Shown: positions 11,639 to 24,110, counted from the first letter of the stretch. The stretch is DNA of 64,000 nt from Triplophysa rosa (GCF_024868665.1 NC_079898.1:5404096-5468095), one strand, 5' to 3'. Numbers and translations: made by a program. The notes: generated by a model from the sequence alone, not told the origin.

Positions 11639-12960
11639 TAGTGTTGTAAACTCAAACATACACACCTTTTGTTTCATTTTTTATAGTTTTACCCAGTATT
11701 GATCAAACCTAATAAGCAAACACAGCATGATGTTCTACTGTGGAGATTATAGTGGTTATGCTTGTTTGCTGAAAAGACGTATTCCCTTTGTAACGTTTAT
11801 AAAACATAATGGTGAGCAAAGTAAATCTTAACACAAAATTACATTATTGCCAGAACACATTGATTCTATCACATTGCAAAGCGTGTCTGTCTCTTTCTAT
11901 TTTTTTTAAGGTAACAGTGTTTGTACTGTATACCAGGCCTCTGGGTAACTTTTGCTATGAGCAGTGTTGCCAAGTCTTTATACCGTTGTCATGGTTGATT
12001 TTTATTCAGCTGCTTAAAGGTGGAAATATTTTGTTCACCATTAGTCATTTTTAAGGTGAAATACTGTTTGAAAATATGAAACAGACCCTCATTATGATTT
12101 GGAAGCAGAAACTGCATAATGCATAAAAGTTAGCGATTGCATTTTTTTTGAGTGATGTTAAATGCCCTGTTGATAGGTAAAAAAAGCCCAACACAATCTC
12201 ATTGCAACTAATAAGTATTTTTCTTTCATTGTAGCTAATTCGTATGAATTTGTTTCGGTGTCATTTCTATGTTTGGTATGATAGGCTTTCTAGTCTTGTT
12301 ATGGTTGTGTTTGCTTTTTTCTATCAACTGTTCATTTTTGAAGGATTTACAGCCTACACATTCATATGCGTACAACTCGCCACCGTGAAAAATAGTAAAC
12401 ATTTTCTCTGACATCAGGTTGAAAAGCCCTGCACAAGGCCACTAATTTAAGGTTCTTCAGTTTTGCTCAAGAATTGTGTTGGAAGCGTGACCAGTAAGCA
12501 TGCTTTATGAATAAATATGATGCTTTCAGCTGCTTTGCATCGCTAGGACAATTGCAAAGCTCCTTGAGTTTTGTGTTACTTGAAATGTATTTAGTTTACA
12601 TCTGGAGAGTTTACTTTTATTCATCTTTAGAATACTTTTTTCAGGCTTGCGATGATGTTGCATGGCTTGTGGCTATTGAGGTGTTGCTATACCATTTACA
12701 TAGATGTGGCGGCTTTTTGCAACACCAAGCAGTACATTCAATTTTATTCTGCCAACCTTGGAACAGAAGATTTATAAGATTATACACAAAGACATTTCGA
12801 TCTTGGTCTGTAAAGTTTTAAATACAGAGGGAAAAATAAAGAAACGAGAAGTATTCTTCAATTGGTAAAGAATTACCTTTACTGGATTATCAAATCCATT
12901 GTGTTTTATATAATGTGGTTATGCGAGATATAAAATGTTTATGTTAGCTTGAATAACTAA
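11639..12960. other. Intron sequence, nothing recognised
   Basis: AT-rich intron. ORFs of 81 and 104 codons on the + strand have no motif or codon pattern I recognise. Confidence 0.5.
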
Positions 12961-12968
12961 ATCATGAC

Positions 12969-13458
12969 CAGTGTTGGATAAGTTACTCTGAAAAAGTAAT
13001 TAATTACTAGTTACTAATTACATATTCAATAGTGTAATTAGATTACTGTACAAATTACTCTCTCCAAAAAGTATTTAGTTACTTATTACTAATTACTTTC
13101 TATATCCTACATCAACCTTGATGAGTTCAGTGATTCAAGGATAGACATGAAAGGGCTCTTTTAATTCATTCAAATAAATAATATAAAACTACATAAAGTA
13201 CTCTTATTTACTGACCAAAGTATTACAAATGTGAGAATTATACATTAAAGCACGGATTTTAAAGTTAGACTTTGAATTTTGATGTTAATTCCACTATTGC
13301 AGACACATATTACACAAAGTATTTAGTTTAATTACATCAAAAGTAACTGTAATTAAATTACAGAAAAAATAAGAGTAATCCCTTACTTTACTTTTTCAAG
13401 TGAAAAATAATTCAATTACAGTAACTAATTACTTAGTAACTAGTTACACCCAACACTG
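12969..13458. mobile_element. MITE with CAGTGTTGG ends, copy 1 (hAT-like)
   Basis: This 490-bp element has ends CAGTGTTGGATAAGTTACTC and GTTACACCCAACACTG, with perfect 8-bp duplication ATCATGAC at 12961-12968 and 13459-13466. Both ends are rich in TAATTACT repeats. The opposite-orientation copy at 39221-39854 carries a SINE insertion. Confidence 0.87.
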
Positions 13459-13466
13459 ATCATGAC

Positions 13467-15554
13467 ATACCCTGATTGTGATGTATAATTTACTCACATC
13501 TGGTATTGTATACCATGATAGACATCTCCAATAGACTACTGTACTTATCTTGATCAATAATCTGATTTCATGACCTCATACACACAGGATGTATGACTGA
13601 AATGGGAGTGTGGTTTCTGTCGACGGTTTACTGTGGAAACACCCACATCTAAAGGCCGTTTCAATCACATCGGGCCTGAGATTGCTTCTTGCTCCAGGCA
13701 GATGATGCATCGGTCTTAACACACACTGAGGGTACCAAAGATAATGTGCAGCCTCTTGTGTCGCCATTCATGTGGGAAATTGACTTGCCGCCCAATCAAG
13801 TGCCGTGCATCTTCATTGAATGGCTCGCGCTCACCTTTAAATCTGTCATAGCAGATGTGACGGGGATGCACGGCTCGCATCAGCATGCAGAGGCAACGGG
13901 AGCCTGTGTAGCAGTGTGTCAACACCAGCTATCATACATCAAAACAGCGGCTGCGTTAATGAACAGAAAATTGGCCTCCCTGTCCTGCTTTAATGGAGAC
14001 TCAATAAAGCAAAACACTAATCAGGTTATTTGTTTAAGCCGTGTTACAAAAGGACTCTCATTTTCTTAAACAACAGCCAATGGAAATCACTGCATGCGCT
14101 CAAAATTGTGGTCCTCGGTTTGTCCGTTTCCCGGCACGTATTTTAAAATTAAGCTGTTTTAGATGTATACTTTTGCCTGATCACACTGTTTTTCTTTGGT
14201 TGGATGACTAATGCCCCAATCTCCCCATTGGTTGAGACAATGTTGATGTGTCCAGCGCCATTGAGAGAGAGAGTCGTGACGACGGAAGTGCAACATTTTC
14301 GCGTGTCATGTGATTAATGGAGCCTTTAGATAGTCTCAGGAAGTCTTTTCTTTTCTTTTTCTTCATTTTTTTGATCTTTAAACTGCCATTGCGTTCCATT
14401 GGTGACACACTAGCTGTCACTTTAAAACCCAAATTTTCAAATCTAATAGAGAACAGGTTGCCAAGGCAACCGGTAGGGTGTTGGGGTTCATGGTGTGTAT
14501 TAAACATTATAAGCTTTAAACTGACAAGAACTCAGTTCAGACCGACATCAAAGCGCGGACATTAGAAATGCAGCACGAATTATGTTAGGTGCTCACATTA
14601 AATTAGGTTAAGTGTTCATTGTCGATTACTTTCATGGATGCTTTCATTTTGTGGATTAGTTCAACATTATTTGCACTCTTTAATGGCTCATTTACACATA
14701 CAGCAATATAATCACTGGATGTTGTTAAGTGCCTGAATTGGTGGTTCCAGTTGCGTTTCTGCTGATGGAAAACCACATGTTGTCCGTCTTCAAAATAATC
14801 TGTACTTATTATAATTGTATAGACATAAATTCTGACTACCATTTTTTTTTCAGACTATCATTCTGTTGACTGAAAGTGCGCTTTTTTCTAATAATGATAC
14901 ATTTTAAGGAATTAAAAATGAAATCATAACCTGTATCTAATAGGATATGTTTGTGAGCAACAACTGCTTGTTCGCACGTTTGTGGCAGCGTGTTAAAGTT
15001 TGCAGTGACCGTGTTACTGTGGAGTGTGCTTAGCACTGCTCTTTATACAACAGATGGGTGCAATAAATGGTCCCAAGGTATGACAGAGTTTAGAGACACT
15101 GGCCATTTATTCAGAGAGAATAGCCTATATTGATTTTTGCATTAAGGTTGCCTCAGGTGAAATATCATTCTCAATAGAGGTGACATGGTATGGCCTGGCA
15201 AGTAAACTATTGCTCGGTCAAGTCCCCATACAATAGTAAAAATGTGGCATGGCCATTAATCTGGACAAAAACATTTTTATTTGGTGTCCATATCGTGTGT
15301 TCCCTGATCTGTGATTACACTAGAGAATCTTACATCATGTCTACACCAAACATTGGCGGCACGTAGTGTCACGACAGTCTGTTAGCATGCATCGCGGCGG
15401 GTCGCAGTGGACCTTGTTGGTGGGCTTGGCCACTTAATTTCAGTTTTTTTTCTGTCAATTATCATGAATTTATTTGTTGCTATGATTTATTTATAATTTA
15501 AATGACAATAATGTAACAAAAGTTGATTTGACCTATTTTGGTCACTTAACTATT
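13467..15554. other. Intron sequence with an RFX-like palindrome
   Basis: No exon or mobile element is recognised. A 126-codon ORF at 13689-14069 (+) and a 99-codon ORF at 14208-14507 (-) show no known motif. A GGTTGCCAAGGCAACC near-palindrome lies at 14456-14471. Confidence 0.45.
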
Positions 15555-15975
15555 TGTGACTCTGGACAACAAAACCAGTCGTATGGGTCAATTTTTCGAA
15601 ATTGAGATTTTTACATCATCTGAAAAATTAAGGTTTCTATTGATGTATGGGTTGTTAGGATAGGACAATATCTGGCGGAGATACAACCGTTTAAAACTCT
15701 GGAATCTGAGGGTGCAAAAAATAAAATAATTGTGAAAATTGCCTTTGAAGTTGTTATCAGAGGCACTGTTGCAGGCCATCCACTCACAAAAATAAAGTTT
15801 TTATATATTTATGGTTTGAAATTTACAAAATATCCTCATGCAACATTAGGATACTTAATTTCCTAATGATTTTTGGCATAAAAGAAAAATCAATAATTTT
15901 GACCCAATGTTTTTTTGGCTTTTACTAAAAAAGTTCCCGTGCTACTTAAGACTGGTTTTGTGATCCAGGGTCACA
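15555..15975. repeat. Short-TIR MITE (TGTGACTCTGGAC ends), uninterrupted copy
   Basis: This 421-bp copy has ends TGTGACTCTGGACAAC and TGATCCAGGGTCACA. It is the uninterrupted relative of 5352-6722; shared blocks include AAACCAGTC, TCAATTTTTCGAAATTGAG and TGATTTTTGGCATAAAAG. Confidence 0.8.
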
Positions 15976-16357
15976 TTTAGTCTATATAATTATTAGACAA
16001 ATAAAACAAATATGATGAATAAAATGATAAAAATGTAAAAGTAACCATTTTGAATTTTTAAGCATAACTGCGTGTGCTAATATATCATTTACCTGAATGT
16101 GTCTGCCTTTATTTTATCTTGACCCCCGTAGCTGTCACATGTTCGGGATCATGAGCACGACCTGCATCGTAATCATTTCACTTTCACAGTCCAAACATCT
16201 GCTGTGTCCCAGGAAGGTTTGGTTTCATCTCATCCTCTGTGATGGGCACCGTCTGATCCCGGGGTGGAAATGGGAAACGGCTCAGGCGCCCGTTTTAGAC
16301 CCTGAGCGTCAGTCTTTAACTGCTCTAATGATCTCTCTCAATGTCACAGGAAGTGAG

Positions 16358-16405
16358 CAGTGTTGCCAACTTTTGCAAGACAAATAAGCAACTGCAGCTC
16401 TTTTA
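16358..16405 (+). repeat. Fragment of the CAGTGTTGCCAAC element end
   Basis: About 48 bp (CAGTGTTGCCAACTTTTGCA, then a gap of a few changes, AATAAGCAACTGCAGCTC) match the first bases of the element at 18676-19824. The remainder of that element is absent here. Confidence 0.6.
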
Positions 16406-16538
16406 AGCTAAGACGCTCTGTGCTCGAGGGAGAGATTTCAGTGAACGAGAAATATGAGTCATTGCCTTTCGTGAACGAGAACGATTCGTTCACTTGAAAG
16501 ATTTGTTCAAAAAGAACGATTCGTTCACGAACGTAACA

Positions 16539-18625
16539 GATCTCTCACATTAAACAGCTGTGCAAGGCGGATGTTCGACTGGGCGTTCTTCTGCGCAACC
16601 CAACGCGTTTTAGAGAAACGTTTATGTTGGAAAATTAATCTAATAATATTAACACGGCAGTTTTTTTGCTGCCCAGAGGTAAAATTGCGTGGCAAAGCTC
16701 CGCGACTCACAGCCCGGAGCGGATGTGAATCACAGACCATTGTTCCTTCAAGTTTAAATATGACTATAAATTTGGGTGTATCAGTTTCTCGGCTATATAT
16801 GAATAGACTGACTGGGCGCACAGCACATTGGACGGAGGTCTCGTGTCTTTACGTAATGTAGCCTGAGGGTGGCGATCTGATGTTGATTTATTATCAATGT
16901 AAAATTCACAGATTAAACACATCAGAAATGTTTACAAAATACAAAATGTAATTATGCAAATAAAAATTCAAGATTTCTTTCTAATTTGTGTGCAAAACAT
17001 TTGATATTCATTTTAAAAATAAAAAATACTTGACATAATCTTTCCGATATAATTTGATTACTAACCATTCAAAAGTAACGGTAATGAAATAGTTACATGT
17101 TTTTCTTTACTCAGCCCTGGTTACAAACTGACCTGCGGCTAATGCTTTCGTGTATATATTCCCGAACATCTTTTCTCCAAAATATGACAGCAAAGGCTGG
17201 ATTCTCTCTTGGAAGGATGATGGTGCGCTCTGGTGTGGGATGTAAGGCATACTTTGTCAGCTTGCTCAGATTTATGTAAGCGTTAAATATATAATATCAG
17301 TCATAGACACACCGCTTTCCGACCTCTACAGCCTTCCATTTTGACACAAAACCCAATGATGATTTCATTGCGCGCCTAACGGCTTTAAAATATTAAATAA
17401 TCATTCAAAACTTTACTTAAATAAAAGTATGTAATTCACAAAAACGGTCCATAACGTAAAAATAAAACGTACATACTTTCTAAATGGTGTCTAACAAATT
17501 TTAACTATTAAGTTTAATTTTATATGATTTTTTAATTATTTAATTGGGGTAACAATTTGTGCCACATATTAATCGGAACATATTTTAACCAAAAAAAAGT
17601 ATTTAAGAAGAGAATCACTAATAAAAACTATTATCTTTCCGTTTTTCTTTATATAAAAAGTTATATATATTAAAATCTATTTCTCACTCCTGACATAAAA
17701 CATTTTGTCATACTGTATTTTCATTGGTATTAAAAAAAATATATATAAAAAACGAATTTCCTCTCTTAACGGGATTCTTAGTGTATCCTTCGTACGTTTC
17801 TCCAAACCATTACAAATTGTAATGTGTTTAATGTCTTTTGATGTTAAGTGCAATGTTAGATAAATGTATATGTTATATGTGTGTTTGGTATGGCCTTATC
17901 GGATTCCATTATGGTACAATGTTGCCTCAACTTTCCAATAAAGGTGGCTCAGATTTTTTGTATACAATTATTTGGATAGAAACCAGTCAAAAATGCACTT
18001 TTCATTGGAGAAATAACAGGGCCGTCTGGCATGTGTACATGTGTTGAAAAGAAAACCAAACTACCCCTGTGGGTAATGTAACCACATTCATTGGTTAGTA
18101 TTTGAGTTCTTCTTTCCTGAAAAGCATTGACCAATTAAACGGGTATCTTACTTTTTTTAAAGACTAAAACAAATTATGTTGCCTGGAGGCAACACCTTAC
18201 CATAGATAAACAATGGATATGTGTCCTCTCTACGGTATTATTGTAGAGCCTGCTAATAAATCAACATCTGAGGGCCACCCTCAGGCTAAATTACGTAAAG
18301 ACACGAGACATCCGTTCAATGTGTTGTGTGTGTGTTCAGTCAGACTATTCATATAGGCTATAACCCAGAATCTGATCCACCAAAATGTATAGTTAGCCTA
18401 TATTTAAACTTGAAGGAGCAATGGTCTGTGCTTCACATCCGCTCCGGGCTGTGAGTCGCGGAGCTTTATTGCCACACAATTTTACCTCTGAGCTGCAAAA
18501 AACTGCAGCGTTAATATTATTAGATCAATATTTCCAACATAAACGTTTCTTTAAGATGCGTTGGGTTGCGAAGAAGAACGCCCAGTCGAACATGCGCCAT
18601 GTACAGCTGTTTAATGTGAGAGATC
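16539..18625. repeat. Fold-back structure with about 360-bp inverted arms
   Basis: Left arm 16539-16893 is matched in reverse by right arm 18254-18625, with a spacer of about 1.36 kb. Both arms contain ACATTAAACAGCTGT, CTGGGCGTTCTTCT, AACGTTTATGTTGGAAA and CTCACAGCCCGGAGCGGATG. The arms differ by scattered substitutions and small indels, so the duplication is not recent. The apparent ORFs inside are mirror images of each other and probably not genes. The spacer 16894-18253 is AT-rich and shows nothing else. Confidence 0.7.
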
Positions 18626-18675
18626 CGCAACAGCAGCGGAGGACCTGTATTCTGTCTGTCGGTACACGATCCGGG

Positions 18676-19824
18676 CAGTGTTGCCAACTTTTGCAAGACT
18701 AATAAGCAACTGCAGCTCCAAAAACAAGCCCAAAACAAGCCCAACATTATTCATGATCATCAATGTCATTTATTATCAATTATTTATTATTAATGAACGA
18801 GCCTGGGTCATTTTAAACTAACACTACCCTGTTTGAAAAACACAAACATAAATTATTTTACAAAAATTAATTGCAAATCTCTGATGTGAGCAGTATAGGC
18901 CTGGAGAGATGGAAAAGGAGAAGATATAATGACCACTTAACGTAGCTGTAACAGCCACACATTTATAATAAAGTAAAACTGAACTATATGCATTTGATGT
19001 ATACTTTTTTAAATTACATGCAATGATCAATATATTTATTTAATACAATAAAAATGTTTGATGTTTACCTTGTAGCCTAATAAATAGTGTCATCCCTCCC
19101 TACCCCTTTGCTGCACCGTGATCAGATCTGAACATTTCGTTCATTTTCACATTTCATTCTAATCGTGACAGATGTAATACATTTAGTTTAGTTGGTAGTG
19201 GAAAGGAGGCGGTGTGTTTGAGGACAAATTACGCTATTCACACGTGCTTAGGCTTGAATAAGGCTGTGTAGCCAAACGCGCAGATCTACACTTTTAACAT
19301 GTTTAATGATGTAGCCCGGTTATAAAATGCTTTTTATCTTTAAGTGAATATCTCATCTGTTTAGTATATTTACCTCCGATTATCCAAATAGCGCCGATGA
19401 TTACGTGAAGAGACCACTGTAACATTCTTGGCTTCTCTATGTTGTTTTACGTGCTTAGATATGTTGTGTGACCTCATGCGGCGCCGCGCAGACCAATCGG
19501 AGCGTGACATCATAGTACCGCGAGAGTGATTCGACAGTAGACGTCTCTGTATGCTTTCAAATAGCTCTCGCAGTGCTGTGATGTTATGCTCTGCCGCATG
19601 TAGTACAAAAAGCCTACCTTCGAGCAGACAGTGTTAATGGATTGAACAAAACAGCGACCATAGATGTAAAGAAACAACGTTGCTTGTCAGGTTCAGAACA
19701 AGCAACCATATATATTTTTAAAATAAGCCCCAAAACCCGCAACCCCGCAACAAGTGATTTTTTAACGCGACTTGACAGAAGAAGAAGCCCAAGGGTCGCG
19801 TATTATAAGCGGACTTGGCAACTG
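18676..19824. mobile_element. hAT-like element with CAGTGTTGCCAA ends
   Basis: About 1149 bp with left end CAGTGTTGCCAACTTTTGCA and right end (reverse) CAGTTGCCAAGTCCGC. Flanking ATCCGGG occurs at 18669-18675 and 19825-19831; one G appears to have been lost, giving 7 of the expected 8 bases. It is inserted just right of the fold-back at 16539-18625. No intact transposase is seen. Confidence 0.65.
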
Positions 19825-19831
19825 ATCCGGG

Positions 19832-20430
19832 ATGCCTACACGATCTGTCCGCGCGTGCGCATAATGACGTAGTACAAAACGCGCATGCGCAATTTACGAC
19901 ACTGCATGATCTGTTCTACGCTTGCGCACCTTTGTACCGCGACTTTCACTCACTACTGTCCACCTCTGGTCTCATGTCACTTGTGTGTGCAAACTATGCG
20001 TTCTTTTAAGTCATTTCCATTGTCATTTTGAAATACTCTGTAACGTTTCCCCAGACTTGTTTGTAGTTCTTTCTTCATGTAGGCCTAAGTGCTGATAGTC
20101 TAGGCAGAAATGCATATTATGTTCCTTATTGTCTTCTGTAAACACCATTGAAGGGATTATTGTCCTCATTTAGATTATATAGATAGATATATTAGCCTAT
20201 ATAGACCCATACTAATACAACATTACTCAATTTAAAGTTAACTAATATTAGCAGCTTTTAATAAAAAAACGACATCTTTGACAATACTACGGACCTCAGA
20301 TCGAAACACAGCAAGTTAAGTAGGCCTAATGCCATACAGCAATGAATCGCAAAGGGGAGTATGGAGGAAACTGAAGGTTTGCAGTGACAGAAAGTCTCAG
20401 ACTTTATTCCACATGTAACCAAAATCGTAT
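19832..20430. other. Intron sequence, partly GC-rich
   Basis: The first 120 bp contain several GCGCATGCGCA/GCGTGCGCA-type motifs, which resemble NRF1-type sites. The rest is AT-rich. No gene is seen. Confidence 0.35.
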
Positions 20431-20432
20431 AT

Positions 20433-23292
20433 GTTCATAATAATAATAATAATACATTTTATTTGTAAGCGCTTTTCTAAATACTCAGACACTTTACAAA
20501 GAATTATAAAAACAGCAATAACAACATCAAATAGTAAAAACACCTAAAAAAGCTAAACATTGAAAGCAGTTTTAAAAAGGTGAGTTTTTGTCAATGATTT
20601 CAATGTTGAAAAGTCAGTGCAGTCACGGATTTGTGTGGGGAGAGAGTTCCAGAGGGAGTGGGCAGCAACAGAGAAGGCTCTGTCACCCCAGGTTCGGTGC
20701 TTGGTCCTGGGTGGTGGAGTCAGGAGGTTAGCATAAGATGAGCGAAGGCTACGAGATGGGTTGTGGCGGTGGAGCAGGTCGGTGAGGTAAGAAGGGGCCT
20801 GGTTATGGAGGGCTTTGTGTGTGAGGAGGAGGATTTTGAATTGAATTCGTTGTGGGACCGGGAGCCAGTGGAGGTTCTTGAGGACAGGGGTGATGTGGTC
20901 ACGGGTGCGAGTGTGAGTGAGCAGACGAGCAGCAGAGTTCTGGATATATTGAAGTTTGTTTAAGATTTTGGATGTTGTGCCATACAGGATGCTATTGCAG
21001 TAGTCGATTCTGGAGGTGATGAAGGCGTGGATGAGGGTTTCTGCAGCAGAGAAGGAGAGTGATGAGCAGAGTCGGGCGATGTTTTTGAGGTGAAAAAAGG
21101 CAGTTCTGGTGATTTGTTTTATGTGGTGTTCAAAAGAGAAGTTATTTCAAAGATGACTCCGAGGTTGCGACTGTGAAGGGATGGAGACAAGGTGGAGGTG
21201 TCGACAGCAAGGGAGAAACTTTGAGTGGTTTTAGTGATGGATTTGGGACCGTTGATGAGCAGATCTGTTTTGTCGCAGTTAAGTTTAAGGAAATTAGTGT
21301 GCATCCAGGATTTAATGTCAGTGAGACAGTTGGAGAGAGTGGAGTGGGTGGCGGAGGTGATGGATTTAGTGGAGATGTAGAGCTGGACATCATCGGCATA
21401 ACAGTGAAAGTTTAGGCCATGGTGGCGAATGACATTGCCAAGGGTGCGCAGGTATAGTATGAAGAGGAGAGGACCAAGCACCGAACCCTGGGGAATGCCT
21501 TGAGACAGCAGAGCGGTGGAAGAGGTGCAGTTGTTGATGTGGATGAACTGTTGTCTGTCGGTGAGATAAGATTGGAGCCAGGAGAGGGCAGTGCCAGTGA
21601 TGCCGAGGGAAGATTCAAGGCGGGAGAGAAGAGTGGTGTGGTTGATAGTGTCAAAAGCTGCAGTGAGATCCAGGAGAATGAGGATGGTGAGATGACCAGA
21701 GTCATCGGAGAGGAGGATGTCGTTGGTGACTTTGCGGAGGGCTGTTTCAGTGCTATGTTGCGAACGGAAGCCAGATTAAAATGGTTTGAACAGGTCATTT
21801 GAGCAGAGGTGGGTTTTGAGTTGTTTGGCGACAGTGCGTTCCAGTATCTTAGACAGAAAGGGGAGATTGGAGATGGGCCGAAAGTTTGACATGATGTCGG
21901 GGTTGAGTCCAGGTTTTTTAAGGATGGGGGTGACGGCAGCCAGTTTGAGTGAAGGGGGGATTAAGCCAGAGTTGAGAGAGGAGTTAATGATATCAGTGAT
22001 GATTGTGGAAATAGCTGGTAAACAGTCCTTGATGAGGTGGGATGGGATGGGGTCCAGGGCACATGTTGATGTTTTCATTCCTGTCACGATTTTGGACAGC
22101 TCCCCTGGCGACACAGGGGAGAACTGAGACAGGGACTGAGAAGTGTAGGGGGGAGGAGCAAATGATGGAGTGGGAGTGCAGACAGTGGGGACAGAAGAAG
22201 AGGACAGGTTGTTGTAAATGTCAATTTTGGTCTGAAAAAATGAAAGAAAGGAGTTGCATTTGTCAGTTGTAAATGAGTTGGTGATATTGTCACTGGGTTT
22301 GAGAAGTTTATTTACTGTGGCGAAAAGAGCCTTGGGGTTAGTGGAACCAGAGTGAGTAGTAGGTGGACCGGGCAGTGTTAAGAGCTTCCTTATACTGCTG
22401 AAGGTAATCTGTGAAGGCTTGTAGATGAACAGTTAAAGCAGTTTTCTTATGGAGTCTTTCAAGCTGACGCTTACGGGATTTCATTTTGTGCAGGTCAGGA
22501 GTGTACCAGGGAGCAGAGTGAGTGAAAGAGACAGTTTTGGTTTTGATGGGAGCCAGCTGATCGAGACAGGAGGAGAGTGTTTCATTGTAGTAGTTGGTGA
22601 GGTCGGAGGGGTTGTCAGTCAGTGGTGGGGGGGGGGGGGAGGATATTTTGCTAGCAAGAGAGGCTGAGAGGGCAGGAGTAGAGATGGATTTAAGATTTCT
22701 GAAAGACATTGTCCGTTTGTCCTTGGTGGTAGAAATGGGGAGATCAATGTTCATAGTGATTGCCAGATGGTCAGAGATGTTGAGGTTGAGGCTGGAGAGG
22801 TGAGGTATGGTGAGACCAGTAGAGCAGACCAGATCCAGGATGTGACCACGGCTGTGGGTGGGAAAGTTGACATGTTGGGTGAAGTTGAAGCAGTGTAGCA
22901 GTTCCAGGAATTCAGTGGCAGATTTGCAGTTAGTGTCGATGTGGATGTTGAAATCTCCCAGGAGCAGAACAGAAGGTGAGATGGCAAATAACTGAGTTAA
23001 AAAGTCAGAAAGAAAGGAAGGATTTGGTTTGGGGGGCGGTAGATTATGGCAGTGACCAGAGGAGTGGGACCAGAGAGTTTAAAAGTGATGTGTTCAAAGG
23101 AATGAGCAGCAGGGATGGAGATGGTCGATGTTTTAATGTCCTTTCTGTACACTACAGCGACACCACCTCCCCGCCCCTCAAATCGGGGTTTGTCCATGTA
23201 TGTATATCCTGTGGGTGTGGTTTCGTTGAGTGAGAAATAGTCCAGAGGTTTGTGCCAAGTTTCAGTGATACAGAAGAAATCTAGGTCAAACT
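20433..23292 (-). mobile_element. CR1/L2-type LINE, 5'-truncated
   Basis: A non-LTR retrotransposon on the - strand. Its 3' end is an (ATT)n run at about 20433-20452 and its 5' end is cut within the endonuclease at about 23292. The 3' end region contains TTTGTAAGCGCTTTTCTAAA and ACTTTACAAAG, common at fish LINE tails. The coding region is described separately. No clear target duplication is seen. Confidence 0.88.
20553..23290 (-). pseudogene. LINE endonuclease-reverse transcriptase pseudogene
   Basis: On the - strand the order is: endonuclease pieces with ITETWHKPLDYF (about 23270), GRGGGVAVVYRKD (about 23150), LLGDFNIHID (about 22960) and ISDHLAI (about 22770); then RT with SNFRPISNLPFLSKILERTV (about 21890), LILLDLTAAFDTINH (about 21680), GIPQGSVLGPLLFILY (about 21490) and the catalytic CYADDVQLY (about 21395); then the C-terminal LHWLPV-type region. 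It ends SLTKTHLFKTAFNV and TAG at 20553. Breaks seen: a CAA-to-TAA-type stop after LFKPF (about 21776), a 2-base deletion at about 21145, and frame changes around 22340 and 22990. It closely follows the family consensus otherwise, so it is a fairly young but dead copy. CR1, L2 and Rex1 types share these motifs, so the clade is not fixed. Confidence 0.85.
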
Positions 23293-23319
23293 AACAAGAT
23301 GTACACGGACCCATCACTC

Positions 23320-23640
23320 TGGTTTTATTCGCATTTTGAAGTTTCGCGTCAGAAACGAGTGATGGAAACGCCGAATTTCAAATTAAAAACCCTTAATTTG
23401 CAAATAAGTTTTTACGCTTGCTTGAGGTGGCTTTTCATTTTTGCGTAAAAGGGTTAATGCGAGATGGAGACGGGAGATGGAAACGCATTTGCCGCATAAA
23501 TTCCTCCAAAAAGTCACGTAACTGCACCATGAGACGGCGTAACCTGCCTAACCCCAGAGTACTGATCTTGTTACACAGCATCAGAAATGTTGTTACGGTC
23601 ATTCTTAAATGCCTGAGCAAAGTGGTCAAAGTATTTCTGT
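23320..23640. repeat. Possible MITE fragment
   Basis: The stretch has GATGGAAACGC motifs repeated near 23362 and 23475 and alternating GCGTAAAA/TTTACGC patterns, which resemble non-autonomous DNA elements of fish. Ends could not be placed. Confidence 0.3.
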
Positions 23641-23657
23641 AATTGCCTCTTTGATCT

Positions 23658-24110
23658 GCGTAGGACCTACGCCGTAGTCTCTACTCCGGCTACGTGTCGG
23701 TTTTCATTTATACTTCTACGTCGTTGTCCGCGTTAACAGGCAATGACCACTAGGCGTCAGTGTCCACGTGCGTGTTGCTTGTGTAACCAAGACAAGAGCC
23801 GAAGAAGCAGCAGCTCGTTTGAGAAGCATTAGCAGGGATAGCGTCAAGTAAACAGTCACTTTTGTTGCATATTTGAGATGTTAAATACAGAAGCACAAAT
23901 AATTTACTTTATAAATAATTCATTCGGAAATGCGTTTGAGTGAACATGACTCTATCGCAGAGTTTTTTGACCTAAGGGAGGGGTTCAAACAGACCAATTG
24001 CAGCGCTTGCGATCCGCGTTGTGTTGACGCGTTGTTACATTTTTGGAGAGGTGCGTGTCAGGCTATGCCGTAGGGTACGCGGCTCTGCGTAGGCTACGGC
24101 GTAGGTCTTA
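23658..24110. repeat. MITE with TACGCCGTAG inverted ends
   Basis: The left end TGCGTAGGACCTACGCCGTAG-type sequence (shown to 20 bases: TGCGTAGGACCTACGCCGTA) mirrors the right end CTACGGCGTAGGTCTTACAC. The interior contains GTTGTTACATTTTTGGAGAG and other blocks typical of fish MITEs. The exact limits and target duplication are unclear. Confidence 0.5.

Noticed and set aside
13689..14069. 126-codon + strand ORF
   Set aside because: No motif, no splice context that fits csmd1, and an equally open opposite strand; treated as chance.
16525..16861. Overlapping ORFs of about 97 codons on both strands, and a related one at 18421-18702
   Set aside because: They mirror the arms of the fold-back structure and have no recognisable domain.
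21142..23233. Many + strand and alternative-frame ORFs over the LINE
   Set aside because: They are shadows of the - strand LINE coding region, rich in low-complexity Gly/Glu or Ser/Pro.
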